A DNA stretch of 64,000 nucleotides from Marsupella aquatica (lineage: Eukaryota; Marchantiophyta). Made by a program: the position numbers and the translations under genes. The stretch lies in contig OZ316899.1 of NCBI GenBank assembly GCA_973895155.1, positions 3,968,001 through 4,032,000 on the forward strand, read 5' to 3'. The notes under the pieces are model-generated. The model was not told the origin of the DNA. It saw only the letters and a program-made list of their open reading frames with translations, and ran no database searches. Shown here piece after piece: positions 1 through 11,235 of the stretch. Each line of letters starts with the position of its first letter. The first letter of the stretch is position 1.

Positions 1-2295
1 CCCAAGTCCTCCTAACACACAAAGTCCAACTCTATAGTTCATAGCCCACCCTACTACTTGCTATTTTGCCTCCTTCCAAGCCCTGGAATATGCCACACAT
101 GAGTGGTATGCTTTGACTTCCAAACCTACTCCCACTTATGGTCCTCCTCACCAGCTTACCAACCCACTTGAAAGCTTGCAAAAAGAGTGAGTGAGTCTCA
201 AGTTGTGCCTAGTCAAAGTTGGCCTTATTTTACTTGTAACCCCTTTACTACCCTAAGTAAACTACCCCCTATATTTACTTTTCTTAACTTGATGGCCTTA
301 CACCTTTGGCCAAAGGTAAGTACCCTTCTCTAGAGCCTAACTCAAGTGGTATGGGTGCAAGAAAGGTCAGCCCCTAAATCTGGTATTCATTCCCCTATGC
401 CGACTTTGGTTTGCAAGTTGTCGGGACTCCCTCGTGGCCTCGGTTAAAAATATATTTGAGTGATTACTTTTCTGGGGTTCCACCTTCACCAGGGGGTGCC
501 TTATCTTCCCCTAACTCAGCACAAAAAAATTTGGGCCCCAACGGATACCTCTAGCCAAAGTTATGCCCATTCTCCCAAGGCCTGTTTTTGGTGTAAAGCG
601 GGTGTAAGCGGCGGCCCGATTACACTTACCTTACATGCCCCTTATGGGGATTCCACGTGTCATGAGGGGAGAGCACTCTCATTATACTCATGTTTCTTAT
701 GAAGAAATTGTAAGGACAGCAATGTTTGCAGCCATTTCTCTCTCGTGAATTCAATCTAAAACCACAGCATTCTCTATTGGATTCTTTCTTGTGCAGCAGT
801 CCAGCTGATCAGCCGCCAGCCCCTCAATTTCACAGCCACCATAGCTCACAGCCAGCCTAGTCAATTTCGCAGCTAGCTCACCTCTTCAATTTTGCCGCTA
901 GCAACACAGTCAATTTCGCAGCTAGCAGCACAGTCACATCAGCGCATTTACAGCACAACAACAGCAGATTTGAAGCACAGCAGCAGCAACCATAGCTTGA
1001 TTCCTTCTCAGTCAAGCAGGTCTCTCTTCTCAATTTCGTAGCTGCCCACCTTTGCAATTTCGCAGCTAGCAGCAGCATCATTCAATTCAGCAGCATCAAG
1101 GCAGCAGCCAGCCAATTCTCATGAGCATCTCGTGCCTGATTAGTAGGAGCACCTCTAATCTAGTGTGCAGCTGTCATAGCAGCAAGCAGCCTTCCCAATT
1201 CAAAGCCAGCAGCGATCCTAATTTGCAGCCATAGCTCTTTTCCTTCTCAGCAGCCATAGCTTCTTCAATCAGCAACAGCCCTTGCTTCTTCAATCAGCAG
1301 CAGCCCTTGCTTCTTCAATCAGCAGCAGCCATTTCAATTCAGCCGCCCTTCCTTCAATTCAGCCGCCCTTGTGCTCAATTGATTCCTCAAGTAATCATGC
1401 AGCACCTTTGGACAGCCTCCCGGTGCTTGACGTCCTCACCAGCCTCGTGCTTGCTCCTCCTTGCCTCGTGCTCGCTCCTCCTTGCCTCGTGCTCGCCGCG
1501 TGATCGTCGCCCACGCGGTTTACACTTAGAAAAAAATACATTTTTTTTTGGAAAAACAGCATTTTGGGGCGATTTTGGACCCCCCTCCAAAACTCACACA
1601 TAAGTCCAAAAGGACTTCTGAGTAGCTCCACTGATTCTATGGACATAGGACTATGTCCGGGTTTACTAAGATATAAACAAAACCCTATAACAACTTTTCT
1701 AAAATTAGGCAAAGAGGGTCAAGTCTTTATGTCTTCCAAAATTCTTCTCAACTTTGAGATGCTCCCAAAAAGTAACCAAGTGTGACAAAGTTGTCCCACA
1801 AGTTTCTAGGGATAGAGGGGACCATACTTAACCCACTTCCAAACTTGGAACCCCTACATTTACCCATCAGCTATTTTTCCCGGGACCCGCTATTTGGTAA
1901 CTTTGATTTTTGCCAAAATACTTATAACTCCTAGGTTAAGACCCCACTTGACTTCATACTTTTTCAGGGTTCCCTAGGGACCTCCCAGCACCCATGGGAG
2001 AAATATCAGCCAAAAATAAGATGTCCGGTGTCGGGTCATTTTTCGGTCCCGACTTAGTCGCCTATTATAACTAAGGACGGAACTAGTTTCCTGCCCCTCC
2101 TATAGTAACTTGCTTACCCCTAGATAACTTTGCATAACTAAAATTCCCTCTTACCTCTACTAAGCTTCCCTTCTTACTTAAGTGCCCTAAACCTAGCTAC
2201 TCTGATAGCACTAAAACTTTTTCCCTAACTATTTCCTCTTCTAAACGAAAGAATGTCATGTTTCTCTACACTAGCTGACACTGAGCCATCCCACA
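1..2295 (-). mobile_element. LTR copy of Gypsy family G1, cut by the window edge
   Basis: This stretch is nearly identical to 12141-14390, the outer part of the G1 5' LTR, and ends at the same terminal bases (...CATCCCACA at 2295). Unrelated sequence starts at 2296, so it is either a solo LTR or the outer 5' LTR of another minus-strand G1 copy extending to the left. It differs from the other two copies by an extra repeat unit near 1288-1314 and an extra unit of about 20 bp near 1450-1495, plus point differences (for example at 175, 876 and 1506). No gene is seen; short ORFs here recur in all three LTR copies and have no family features. Confidence 0.85.
700..1500. repeat. CAG/GCTAGC-rich low-complexity tract inside the G1 LTR
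   Basis: The tract is made of diverged short units such as CAATTTCGCAGCTAGCAGCA and TTCAATCAGCAGCAGCC. It occurs in the other LTR copies at about 3545-4310 and 12845-13610. Copy number of the 3' units differs among the three LTRs. It is probably the rapidly evolving part of the LTR rather than coding DNA. Confidence 0.6.
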
Positions 2296-3140
2296 TAATT
2301 GCAGAATTCATGTAGGACCATGACCACTTCTTTATCGTTGATAGCCATGTCCCTACAACAACATGTGTACTCTGTGGAGTGATGTCCTGAACTACAGTGC
2401 CATGGAGCTTAGAGAATCGTTTCTGTATAGTTGGCCAATGCACTTTGGTCAACCCATGCTGGCCATGGGCCAAAATGGCTCTGACCCTTGTAAACAATGC
2501 TGGGTGGTCACACTTTCTATGTTTTCCAGGCTCCATGTACACACACCCTACATGATAAGAGTGAATTTTGGAAGAATGAGTTCACCTGACAATACAAGGA
2601 CAACAAAATTCCTACATTTTGAGTTGATCCAGTCCACTGGTGCTCAGGGCCGATTTTGATAGGTACAGCGGATATGTGAACAATATGTACTAAGGCACCT
2701 GCACAGATGCAGGACATTGTTTGAATATATACTAGAAAATCCATATCGAAGGTGAAATGAAGTGCAACCAACTTCTCATGGCACATACATCTTTTGTTGT
2801 AAAGGAGGATACATTCCAAGACAAACTTATAGGGCAATTTGATAAATTGCATGCCTGATAATTTATATGCTTACAACTTTGAAGTCCTGTTTTAATTTAG
2901 CAGTCTGATGAGAGTGTTTATGAAAACGACCACTCAGCCTAAATACTTCCAAGAAGGCTTGTAAGGATAAGTTTTTATAGGCATGTACCCAGCCACTGAC
3001 GCCAGAGCATAGGATAAGTGCTGCCTATATAAACTTGCCTACCCAACTCCTTTTCAAAATGGAATCTCTGCAATCTCCAAAAATAGTACATCCACATCTG
3101 GTGCACTGTGCATGTACAATGTTCAGCTTCACAGCCAAGA
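2296..3140. other. Unassigned sequence between the first LTR and the gap
   Basis: This is not similar to the flanking LTRs. No complete gene is visible. On the minus strand, codons around 2330-2430 give a segment containing HGTVVQDITPQSTHVVVG, which has the look of the N-terminal half of a BRCT domain (a glycine-rich turn followed by THVV). The frame carries on into LTR-derived sequence, so at most this is a gene or pseudogene fragment. Confidence 0.3.
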
Positions 3141-3240
3141 NNNNNNNNNNNNNNNNNNNNNNNNNNNNNNNNNNNNNNNNNNNNNNNNNNNNNNNNNNNN
3201 NNNNNNNNNNNNNNNNNNNNNNNNNNNNNNNNNNNNNNNN
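3141..3240. other. Assembly gap (exactly 100 N)
   Basis: One hundred consecutive Ns. On the right the sequence resumes inside a G1 LTR, so about 1.3 kb of the G1 3' LTR, its target-site flank and possibly more element sequence are missing. The remainder of the Copia element interrupted at 14390 would also be expected to the left of the missing LTR part. Confidence 0.99.
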
Positions 3241-5085
3241 TTTGGTTTGCAAGTTGTCGGGACTCCCTCGTGGCCTCGGTTAAAAATATATTTGAGTGAT
3301 TACTTTTCTGGGGTTCCACCTTCACCAGGGGGTGCCTTATCTTCCCCTAACTCAGCACAAAAAAATTTGGGCCCCAACGGATACCTCTAGCCAAAGTTAT
3401 GCCCATTCTCCCAAGGCCTGTTTTTGGTGTAAAGCGGGTGTAAGCGGCGGCCCGATTACACTTACCTTACATGCCCCTTATGGGGATTCCACGTGTCATG
3501 AGGGGAGAGCACTCTCATTATACTCATGTTTCTTATGAAGAAATTGTAAGGACAGCAATGTTTGCAGCCATTTCTCTCTCGTGAATTCAATCTAAAACCA
3601 CAGCATTCTCTATTGGATTCTTTCTTGTGCAGCAGTCCAGCTGATCAGCCGCCAGCCCCTCAATTTCACAGCCACCATAGCTCACAGCCAGCCTAGTCAA
3701 TTTCGCAGCTAGCCCACCTCTTCAATTTTGCCGCTAGCAACACAGTCAATTTCGCAGCTAGCAGCACAGTCACATCAGCGCATTTACAGCACAACAACAG
3801 CAGATTTGAAGCACAGCAGCAGCAACCATAGCTTGATTCCTTCTCAGTCAAGCAGGTCTCTCTTCTCAATTTCGTAGCTGCCCACCTTTGCAATTTCGCA
3901 GCTAGCAGCAGCATCATTCAATTCAGCAGCATCAAGGCAGCAGCCAGCCAATTCTCATGAGCATCTCGTGCCTGATTAGTAGGAGCACCTCTAATCTAGT
4001 GTGCAGCTGTCATAGCAGCAAGCAGCCTTCCCAATTCAAAGCCAGCAGCGATCCTAATTTGCAGCCATAGCTCTTTTCCTTCTCAGCAGCCATAGCTTCT
4101 TCAATCAGCAACAGCCCTTGCTTCTTCAATCAGCAGCAGCCATTTCAATTCAGCCGCCCTTCCTTCAATTCAGCCGCCCTTGTGCTCAATTGATTCCTCA
4201 AGTAATCATGCAGCACCTTTGGACAGCCTCCCGGTGCTTGACGTCCTCACCAGCCTCGTGCTTGCTCCTCCTTGCCTCGTGCTCGCCGCGTGATCGCCGC
4301 CCACGCGGTTTACACTTAGAAAAAAATACATTTTTTTTTGGAAAAACAGCATTTTGGGGCGATTTTGGACCCCCCTCCAAAACTCACACATAAGTCCAAA
4401 AGGACTTCTGAGTAGCTCCACTGATTCTATGGACATAGGACTATGTCCGGGTTTACTAAGATATAAACAAAACCCTATAACAACTTTTCTAAAATTAGGC
4501 AAAGAGGGTCAAGTCTTTATGTCTTCCAAAATTCTTCTCAACTTTGAGATGCTCCCAAAAAGTAACCAAGTGTGACAAAGTTGTCCCACAAGTTTCTAGG
4601 GATAGAGGGGACCATACTTAACCCACTTCCAAACTTGGAACCCCTACATTTACCCATCAGCTATTTTTCCCGGGACCCGCTATTTGGTAACTTTGATTTT
4701 TGCCAAAATACTTATAACTCCTAGGTTAAGACCCCACTTGACTTCATACTTTTTCAGGGTTCCCTAGGGACCTCCCAGCACCCATGGGAGAAATATCAGC
4801 CAAAAATAAGATGTCCGGTGTCGGGTCATTTTTCGGTCCCGACTTAGTCGCCTATTATAACTAAGGACGGAACTAGTTTCCTGCCCCTCCTATAGTAACT
4901 TGCTTACCCCTAGATAACTTTGCATAACTAAAATTCCCTCTTACCTCTACTAAGCTTCCCTTCTTACTTAAGTGCCCTAAACCTAGCTACTCTGATAGCA
5001 CTAAAACTTTTTCCCTAACTATTTCCTCTTCTAAACGAAAGAATGTCATGTTTCTCTACACTAGCTGACACTGAGCCATCCCACA
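3241..5085 (-). mobile_element. G1 3' LTR (partial)
   Basis: Matches 12545-14390 nearly base for base. The inner edge is at 5085, where the terminal CCCACA meets the polypurine tract. The distal part, about 1.3 kb, is lost in the N gap. In the element's orientation this carries the LTR start TGTGGGATGG. Confidence 0.9.
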
Positions 5086-5096
5086 TAGCCCCCTAC
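5086..5096 (-). other. G1 polypurine tract
   Basis: The minus strand reads GTAGGGGGCTA directly before the LTR start TGTGGGATGG, downstream of the gag-pol stop codon at 5128-5126. This is the expected place for the plus-strand primer of an LTR retrotransposon. Confidence 0.75.
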
Positions 5097-5125
5097 TTAA
5101 GTGTGCAGCGTCCCCGCAAACACAC

Positions 5126-8100
5126 TTATTCCTGATTAAAGTACCTTTTCAACCTATCATGATGCACTCTAGTAGGGAACACCTCTCCTTCAAGAGTAGC
5201 AAGCTGAATTGACCCATTAGCATAAACCTGGTGAACAACATAAGGACCCAACCACCGAGTATGCAACTTGCCTGGAAAATGAGCATACCTACTGTCATAG
5301 AGTAATACCAGTTGTCCAGCAAGTAAAGAAGTTGGCTTCTTCAACTTCTTGTCATGATGTTGCTTCACTTGAGCTTGCTTCTTCTTCACTTGCTTGCTTG
5401 CCTCTTCCCGGATTTCCTCCAACTCCTCCAGCTGGTAAGCTCTCTCCATTAAACTCTGGTCAGCCTCCATTCTCTCCTCCACACTTACCCTCAAAGTAGG
5501 CACTTCAAACTCAACAGGTACAAGGGAGTGTTGTCCAAATACTAGGTAGAAAGGACTATGGCCGGTTGTGGTCTTGAAAGCAAGGTTGTAGGAGTACACA
5601 GCTGAGTATAATTTGTCATCCCAATCAGTCTTGTGTGCCGCCACGGTTTTGTTCAAGATCTTGCCAATGATGCCATTAGCTCTCTCCGTTAATCCATTGG
5701 CCTTGGGGTGATAGGGGGTGGTCTTCCTATGCTTAATCAAGTAATGGTTAGTGAGCTCCTCCACAACTTCATTCAAGAAGTGAGTCCCCCTATCACTAAC
5801 CAGCTCTAGAGGTGGCCCAAATCTGGTAAAAATCTGTTGATACATGAACCTTGCTACTGTGAGAGCATTATCCTTGCTGGTTGGTCTTGCCTCTACCCAC
5901 TTAGTAGCATAATCAGTTGCAAGAAGGATGTATCGATTCCTTCTAGACCTGGTCACAGGAGTGATGGGACCTATGAAATCTATACCCCACTTCTCAAAAG
6001 GTGCAAGAGGTAAGATGGTGGTAAGAGGGTGATGCCTTGAGTGAGCTGGCTTACCTGTCCTTTGGCAAGGGTCACATCCCCTCACAAAAAGACTTACATC
6101 CTTATGAAGTGTTGGCCACCAATACCCTGCATCAAGAATTTTCCTTGCTGTTGTTGCACTTGCATAATGGCCACCAGCCTCCTCCTCATGCATAGCTCTC
6201 ATCACAATGGAGATTTCCTTCTTCTCCAAACACCTCCTTAGTCTCCCATCAACTCCTTCCTTGTGAAGGACACCCTTCACCAATAAGTAAGGTCTGATTT
6301 TTCTCAGGAAAACAGCAGCCTCCTCTTGGTTCAAATCTCTTGGTAGCCGGGTTGTGAGAAGAAATTGGATGATATCCAAATACCATGTATCTCCTCCACT
6401 TCCCACATGAAAGAGGTCTTCATCTGGAAACTGATCATCCACCTCCTTCAAGTCCTCTTCTCCTTCAATCCTTGAGAAGAAGTCTGCATTCCCATGCTTC
6501 TTACCAGGCCTGACCCTCACCTCATAATCAAACTCTTGGAGCAACAAGATCCACCTTGCCACTCTACCAGTTACATCAGGTTTATTCACCATATACTTGA
6601 GAGCATTGTGATCAGTATGAAAGACCACCTTATAGCCCAACAAGTAGTGCCTAAACTTCTTACAAGAGTAGATGATTCCTAGAGCTTCTCTATCGGTTGG
6701 TGAGTAATTCTTTTCAGCTGGTGCCAATAGTCTACTTGCAAAGTAGATAGGGTGATCCCTATTCTGGTCATCAAGTTGACTAAGCACCACACCAATACAA
6801 AAGCCAGACACATCCACATACACATGAAATTCTCTACTCCAATCTGGTGCTATCAAGATAGGGGCTTCAACCAACCTGTTCTTCAACTCCTGAAAACTTG
6901 CTAGCCTCTCAACTGAGGGTTCAACCTCAGCCCCCTTCTTAAGCATGCTGGTTAGGGGTAAAGCTACTTTAGCAAAGTCCTTAATGAACCTTCTATAGTA
7001 GTTTAAACATCCCAAGAATCCCCTCAACTCTGTCACTGAAGTTGGAAACTTGACAGCCATCCAAACAGCAACCTTCTCTTGGTCCACTTCTATGCCCTTC
7101 TTGGATACCTTGTGGCCAAGTAGTATCCCTTCTTCCACACCAAAGAAGCACTTCCCTGGGTGAAGCTTCAAACCAACTTCCCTACATCTTTGGAAGGTCA
7201 TCCTCAAATGTTCAACATGGTCCTTCCCCCTTCCAAAAACAGCAAAGTCATCTATGAATACTTCCAAGAACTTTCTCAAGTAGTCATGAAAGATATTCAT
7301 CATCAACCTTTGGAACATACCAGGGGCATTACAAAGACCAAAAGGCATCCTCCGAAAGGCATAAATCCCCCACTCAGTAGTAAAGGCTGTCTTCAACTGG
7401 TCCTCCTTCCTTATCCAAATCTGGTTGTAACCTGAGTACCCATCTAGGAAGCTATACACTTCCCAACCAGCTACTAAATCAAGTACCATATCAGTAAATG
7501 GAATGGGATAGTGGTCCTTCTTAGTGGCCTCATTGAGTTTCCTAAAGTCTTGGCAAACTCGGATCTTAGGCTTACCATCCAAGCCTGGTTTCTTTGGTAC
7601 TATGACAATTGGAGAAACCCACTCACTATTCAACACAGGATAGATGAAACCTGCTTCCAGCAATTTGTCTATCTCTTCCTTCACCATCAAGGAGTACTTG
7701 GGATTCATCCGATATTGCCTTTGTCTCACAGGTGAAGCTCCTAGCATCAAGTCGATTCTATGCTCACCAAGTTCAGGGTTTACACCAGTAAGATCCAAGT
7801 GACTCCAAGCAAACACATCCACATATTCACCTAGCAAATCTTGGATAGTTTTCTCTTCACCTGATCCCAGGGCATTTCCCAAGTTGAAGGTCTTGTCTTG
7901 CTGGACAGAGATGGTTCTGTACTGCTCAGCTCGAATCACCTCCATCTTGTTCCTCATTGTGGAGTCAAAAGTGCCCTCAAGTTGTGCCAACCTCATGCCT
8001 CCATAGACGGGTGCATTTTCAGCACTTAACTCCTCCTTCTCCTTGCTTGAATGCTGGTCTTCCTGAGTCTCATCCTCCTCTGAGTTTGCAGCCTTCAATT

Positions 8101-11100
8101 GGTCCTCTAGCTCCTTTATCTTGAGCTTTAACAAGGCTAAGTGCTTAGCCTTTAAACTCTGGTCATTACTCCTTGTCTTGATCTCAACTTGGGCAGCACC
8201 CTTGCTGGTCTGATCAACCTCCTGAGCCATTGTGATAGTGTCTTCTTGGTTGCTCTCCTTGGCTGAGGTCTCAGCCTGCTTCACCTCCTCGAGACTGGTC
8301 ACTTCACTGAGACTGGGCAGAGGTGAATGGCTGGTAAGAGCCTCCTGCTCTTGCTCCTCTCCAAACACTTCTTCTTCAGTCCATTGGCTCACCATGTTCA
8401 ACATGTATACCTCATCCTCATCAGATTCAGATTTGGTACTCAACTCATCGGAAAGTTCAGAATCATATTCATCCAACTCATCAGTAGTCTCTCCTTGATG
8501 CTTGTCATGACCCCATGAAACTGAAGTGGCTGGTTTGCCAAACCTAAACTCCTTCTTGCCCCAATCAGACACTACTTTGGCTCCATATAGCCAAGGCCTC
8601 CCAATCAAGATTGGGTAAGTAGATGGCCTTGCTGGTCTCATCACCAAGTAATTCAACAAGAACTCCTGCCCCCCAATGAGAGTAGGTACTTGAGTAAGAG
8701 TCCCCACCGGTAGCACTCTTGCTCCATTTGCTAGCCTCATTGTCCTTGCTGTTGGCTGAAGTTTCTTGAAACCTAGTTGTTGGGCAGTAGCCTCAATCAT
8801 GATATTCACACCTGAGCCTCCATCAACTGGTACATACGAGAGTACACACCCATTTACTTGAACATCAATCTCAGGTGCTCCAAGGTCTTCACAAACCATC
8901 ATCACATCAGCTGGGGTACCAACCTTTGGAAGCTTCCTTCTTCTCCTTCCTACCAACATCTCCTTCAGTTGCCTCCTATACAAAGGGTTGTCTTTGATCA
9001 GCTGCCCCACTGTAGCAGTAACCAAACAATCTTTCACATCCTTCTTGATGTCATAAGAGGGTACCTTGCTGGTCTCTTTCTTCTCTTCCACCTCAGCTTT
9101 TTCCTTCAAAGCTTTAGCAACCTTCAGGTCTTTGTTGATGGCCTCTTGATGCTCCTTAGCCTCCATCTCCTCTAGTTGCCTCTTGACTTCCTCATTCACC
9201 TTGGGATAGAAGAGCTTCGGATGGTCTCTCTTGTAGTCACTATCTTCAGCTGGTGGGACTTGAACTTCTGCTCCAACTTCAACTTCGATTGGTGACTCCG
9301 TTGAGTGCTCCTTTCTCTCCTTCCTCTTCTTCCTCTCTTCCACTCTTTCCTTCTTTCTTGTGGACCTGGTAGACACCTTGTAACACACAGCTTCCTCCTC
9401 AGGTGTCTCCATTCCTGGTAGATCTGGCTGGTTCTCCCCACCAGCAACTTGTGTCACTCCATCTTTGGCCTCCTCTTGCCACTCCATACTCAAGAAGTTC
9501 ACTGTGGCTTCACCGGGAGCTTTGGCAACCGCTGGTGGTGGTGCTTCTATCCTTCCTATCATCATCTTGGCAGCAGATCCAATAGGACAGTTGGCTGTGG
9601 TATGACCCTCCCTTTTGCACACAGCACAAAGAGGATAGGGAGCTCCTTGTCCCTGCCTCCTTGGTTCGGGGCAACTGTTGGAATAGTGCCCTGGTTTTTG
9701 ACAGTTCCAGCAGATCACCACGGTAGTTCTTGCCACTCCCCCAGGTCCTTGAGGTCCCATTTGATCCACCATCCTTGGTTGAAGACCAGGCATCAGTTGA
9801 GGTGCCATGGGTGGAGCTGGTCTTCCTTGCAAAGTTCTTGGGCCTCCTGAAATCTGGTACACCATCTCCGGGGCTTCTTCATAGAAGTAGTCCACCACTT
9901 CACTTGCTTGATAAACATCGTTGGACTCTTCATTGACATACTGAACTTGATTCCTCCAACCTTGACACTCTTGAGGTGTATGGCCAAAACTCTTGCACTT
10001 GACACACCATACATGGGCTCTATTCACCGGCACTTTTCTCCTATCAGGTTGCACACCAGCAAAGTGAACTGATAGGGCCTTGAGTTGGTTGGTGATCTCA
10101 CTCATCTTGTTATCCATCACCTTCTTCTCCTTGGTTGCTGGTGTAGAACCTTCCACCAAGTTGAAGGTTGCAGATTTGTGGTGCTTACCACCTGGCTTCT
10201 TCTTGCTGGCTCTCCTCTTCTGGTCGCTTTTTCTCTTTGCCTTCTTCTTCTTCTTCTTCTTCTTCTCGGAGTCCTCCTCAGAATCAGATTCTGAATCAGA
10301 ACTGGAACTACTCTCCTCAGATTCCGACTCAGAAGTATCCTCAACTGAACTACTTGATTCACTTGAGCTAGAAGAAGAATCACTATAAGCAAATCGCTTC
10401 TTCTTTCTCCTACTCTTGGAACTAGAGATCTCAGCACTCCTATAAGACTGAGCCGCCTCAATGGCCTCATCCAACGTATTAGGGTGAGATTGCCTTACTG
10501 AGACACCCATCTTCCTGGGTAGGCTTGCCACAAACCAAGCCAACAACATGGAGTCTACTGGTCTGGGGTCAAGCTTGGTAGCTAACCTTTGAAACCTTTG
10601 CAGAAACCTCCTTACTGACTCCTTGGATCCCATTCTGATCTCTCCCATCTTGATCAGAGCTTCCGATTCTTCTCCCACCTTCCTAAACTCCTGCAAGAAT
10701 GCTAGCTTGAAGGCATCCCAATCATTCTTGATGGCATTTGATAGGCTATTGAACCAAGGTCTTGCTTCTCCTCTCAAGACCCCCGCCAAAGTGGTCAACT
10801 TAATATCAAACTCTCCATTGGCTTGGGCTGTCCCAATGAAGTCCTCCAACCAAGCATCAGGATCCTCCTTGGGCTTGCCATGGAATGTCTTGTACTGAAA
10901 TCTTGCTCTTTGAGTCACCACCATGGTTGCTTCTTGATCTTCACTTGTGTTGGTAGTGGAAGAAGATGTATCACTCCACCCTACACCAGGTTCCGCTTCA
11001 GCTTGCAAATGAATGTCCACCCAATCTGGTTGCTCCAACTGGTCACCAAAGTTGAAACTAAGAGAGGCTTCTTTTAGTGCTTGACTCCTTGTAGTGGGCA

Positions 11101-11101
11101 T
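5126..11101 (-). CDS. gag-pol: G1 Gag-Pol polyprotein (1,991 aa)
   Basis: One open frame encodes the full replication machinery. The start is placed at the ATG of MPTTRSQ (11101); the frame is open a further 30 codons upstream but that part has no ATG. Order by approximate residue: Gag domain 60-190; an S/E-rich then K-rich segment 240-320; three CCHC knuckles (CVKCKSFGHTPQEC near 370, CWNCQKPGHYSNSC near 465, CAVCKREGHTTANC near 495); aspartic protease with VDGGSGVNIM near 760; reverse transcriptase with SFLDGYSGYNQI near 1215 and FIDDFAVFG near 1283; RNase H near 1430-1540; integrase with an HHCC finger 1650-1685 and D, D, E in DFIGPI, SDRGTHF and GLTERANG (about 1710, 1770, 1803). No chromodomain follows. 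No frameshift or nonsense codon is seen, so Gag and Pol are in one frame. Confidence 0.95.
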   Translation of the reverse strand: MPTTRSQALKEASLSFNFGDQLEQPDWVDIHLQAEAEPGVGWSDTSSSTTNTSEDQEATMVVTQRARFQYKTFHGKPKEDPDAWLEDFIGTAQANGEFDIKLTTLAGVLRGEARPWFNSLSNAIKNDWDAFKLAFLQEFRKVGEESEALIKMGEIRMGSKESVRRFLQRFQRLATKLDPRPVDSMLLAWFVASLPRKMGVSVRQSHPNTLDEAIEAAQSYRSAEISSSKSRRKKKRFAYSDSSSSSSESSSSVEDTSESESEESSSSSDSESDSEEDSEKKKKKKKKAKRKSDQKRRASKKKPGGKHHKSATFNLVEGSTPATKEKKVMDNKMSEITNQLKALSVHFAGVQPDRRKVPVNRAHVWCVKCKSFGHTPQECQGWRNQVQYVNEESNDVYQASEVVDYFYEEAPEMVYQISGGPRTLQGRPAPPMAPQLMPGLQPRMVDQMGPQGPGGVARTTVVICWNCQKPGHYSNSCPEPRRQGQGAPYPLCAVCKREGHTTANCPIGSAAKMMIGRIEAPPPAVAKAPGEATVNFLSMEWQEEAKDGVTQVAGGENQPDLPGMETPEEEAVCYKVSTRSTRKKERVEERKKRKERKEHSTESPIEVEVGAEVQVPPAEDSDYKRDHPKLFYPKVNEEVKRQLEEMEAKEHQEAINKDLKVAKALKEKAEVEEKKETSKVPSYDIKKDVKDCLVTATVGQLIKDNPLYRRQLKEMLVGRRRRKLPKVGTPADVMMVCEDLGAPEIDVQVNGCVLSYVPVDGGSGVNIMIEATAQQLGFKKLQPTARTMRLANGARVLPVGTLTQVPTLIGGQEFLLNYLVMRPARPSTYPILIGRPWLYGAKVVSDWGKKEFRFGKPATSVSWGHDKHQGETTDELDEYDSELSDELSTKSESDEDEVYMLNMVSQWTEEEVFGEEQEQEALTSHSPLPSLSEVTSLEEVKQAETSAKESNQEDTITMAQEVDQTSKGAAQVEIKTRSNDQSLKAKHLALLKLKIKELEDQLKAANSEEDETQEDQHSSKEKEELSAENAPVYGGMRLAQLEGTFDSTMRNKMEVIRAEQYRTISVQQDKTFNLGNALGSGEEKTIQDLLGEYVDVFAWSHLDLTGVNPELGEHRIDLMLGASPVRQRQYRMNPKYSLMVKEEIDKLLEAGFIYPVLNSEWVSPIVIVPKKPGLDGKPKIRVCQDFRKLNEATKKDHYPIPFTDMVLDLVAGWEVYSFLDGYSGYNQIWIRKEDQLKTAFTTEWGIYAFRRMPFGLCNAPGMFQRLMMNIFHDYLRKFLEVFIDDFAVFGRGKDHVEHLRMTFQRCREVGLKLHPGKCFFGVEEGILLGHKVSKKGIEVDQEKVAVWMAVKFPTSVTELRGFLGCLNYYRRFIKDFAKVALPLTSMLKKGAEVEPSVERLASFQELKNRLVEAPILIAPDWSREFHVYVDVSGFCIGVVLSQLDDQNRDHPIYFASRLLAPAEKNYSPTDREALGIIYSCKKFRHYLLGYKVVFHTDHNALKYMVNKPDVTGRVARWILLLQEFDYEVRVRPGKKHGNADFFSRIEGEEDLKEVDDQFPDEDLFHVGSGGDTWYLDIIQFLLTTRLPRDLNQEEAAVFLRKIRPYLLVKGVLHKEGVDGRLRRCLEKKEISIVMRAMHEEEAGGHYASATTARKILDAGYWWPTLHKDVSLFVRGCDPCQRTGKPAHSRHHPLTTILPLAPFEKWGIDFIGPITPVTRSRRNRYILLATDYATKWVEARPTSKDNALTVARFMYQQIFTRFGPPLELVSDRGTHFLNEVVEELTNHYLIKHRKTTPYHPKANGLTERANGIIGKILNKTVAAHKTDWDDKLYSAVYSYNLAFKTTTGHSPFYLVFGQHSLVPVEFEVPTLRVSVEERMEADQSLMERAYQLEELEEIREEASKQVKKKQAQVKQHHDKKLKKPTSLLAGQLVLLYDSRYAHFPGKLHTRWLGPYVVHQVYANGSIQLATLEGEVFPTRVHHDRLKRYFNQE

Positions 11102-11205
11102 GCCACTCACAATCACCTTCTTATCTCCCTTCTTCTCTTGAACAGCAAACCTGCAAACACACCTCCAAGTCTTGTGGCTCCACTCCAACAAAAACTGTAA
11201 AGAGT

Positions 11206-11225
11206 TGTCCCCGGCAGCGGCGCCA
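11206..11225 (-). other. G1 primer-binding site (tRNA-Asp type)
   Basis: The minus strand reads TGGCGCCGCTGCCGGGGACA ten bases inside the 5' LTR. It matches the tRNA-Asp primer site common in plant Gypsy elements (TGGCGCCGTTGCCGGGGA) with one T/C difference. It separates the LTR (ending at 11236) from the gag start. Confidence 0.85.
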
Positions 11226-11235
11226 AAAACAAGGG

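Noticed and set aside
460-702. An 80-residue ORF repeated identically in three places (also 3296-3538 and 12600-12842)
   Set aside because: It lies within the G1 LTR and is repeated because the LTR is; no domain or codon pattern suggests a protein.
3025-3390. Open frames running through the N gap
   Set aside because: They exist only because Ns carry no stop codons; no residues are known.
8790-8830. Gypsy protease with VDGGSG in place of D-T/S-G-A as a possible loss of function
   Set aside because: D-x-G-S-x-x-N variants are common in the non-chromovirus Gypsy lineages of plants, and the rest of the polyprotein is intact.
10240-10390. Long plus-strand ORFs opposite the G1 gag with poly-Phe/Ser
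   Set aside because: They are antisense shadows of the Lys/Glu/Ser-rich segment of Gag.
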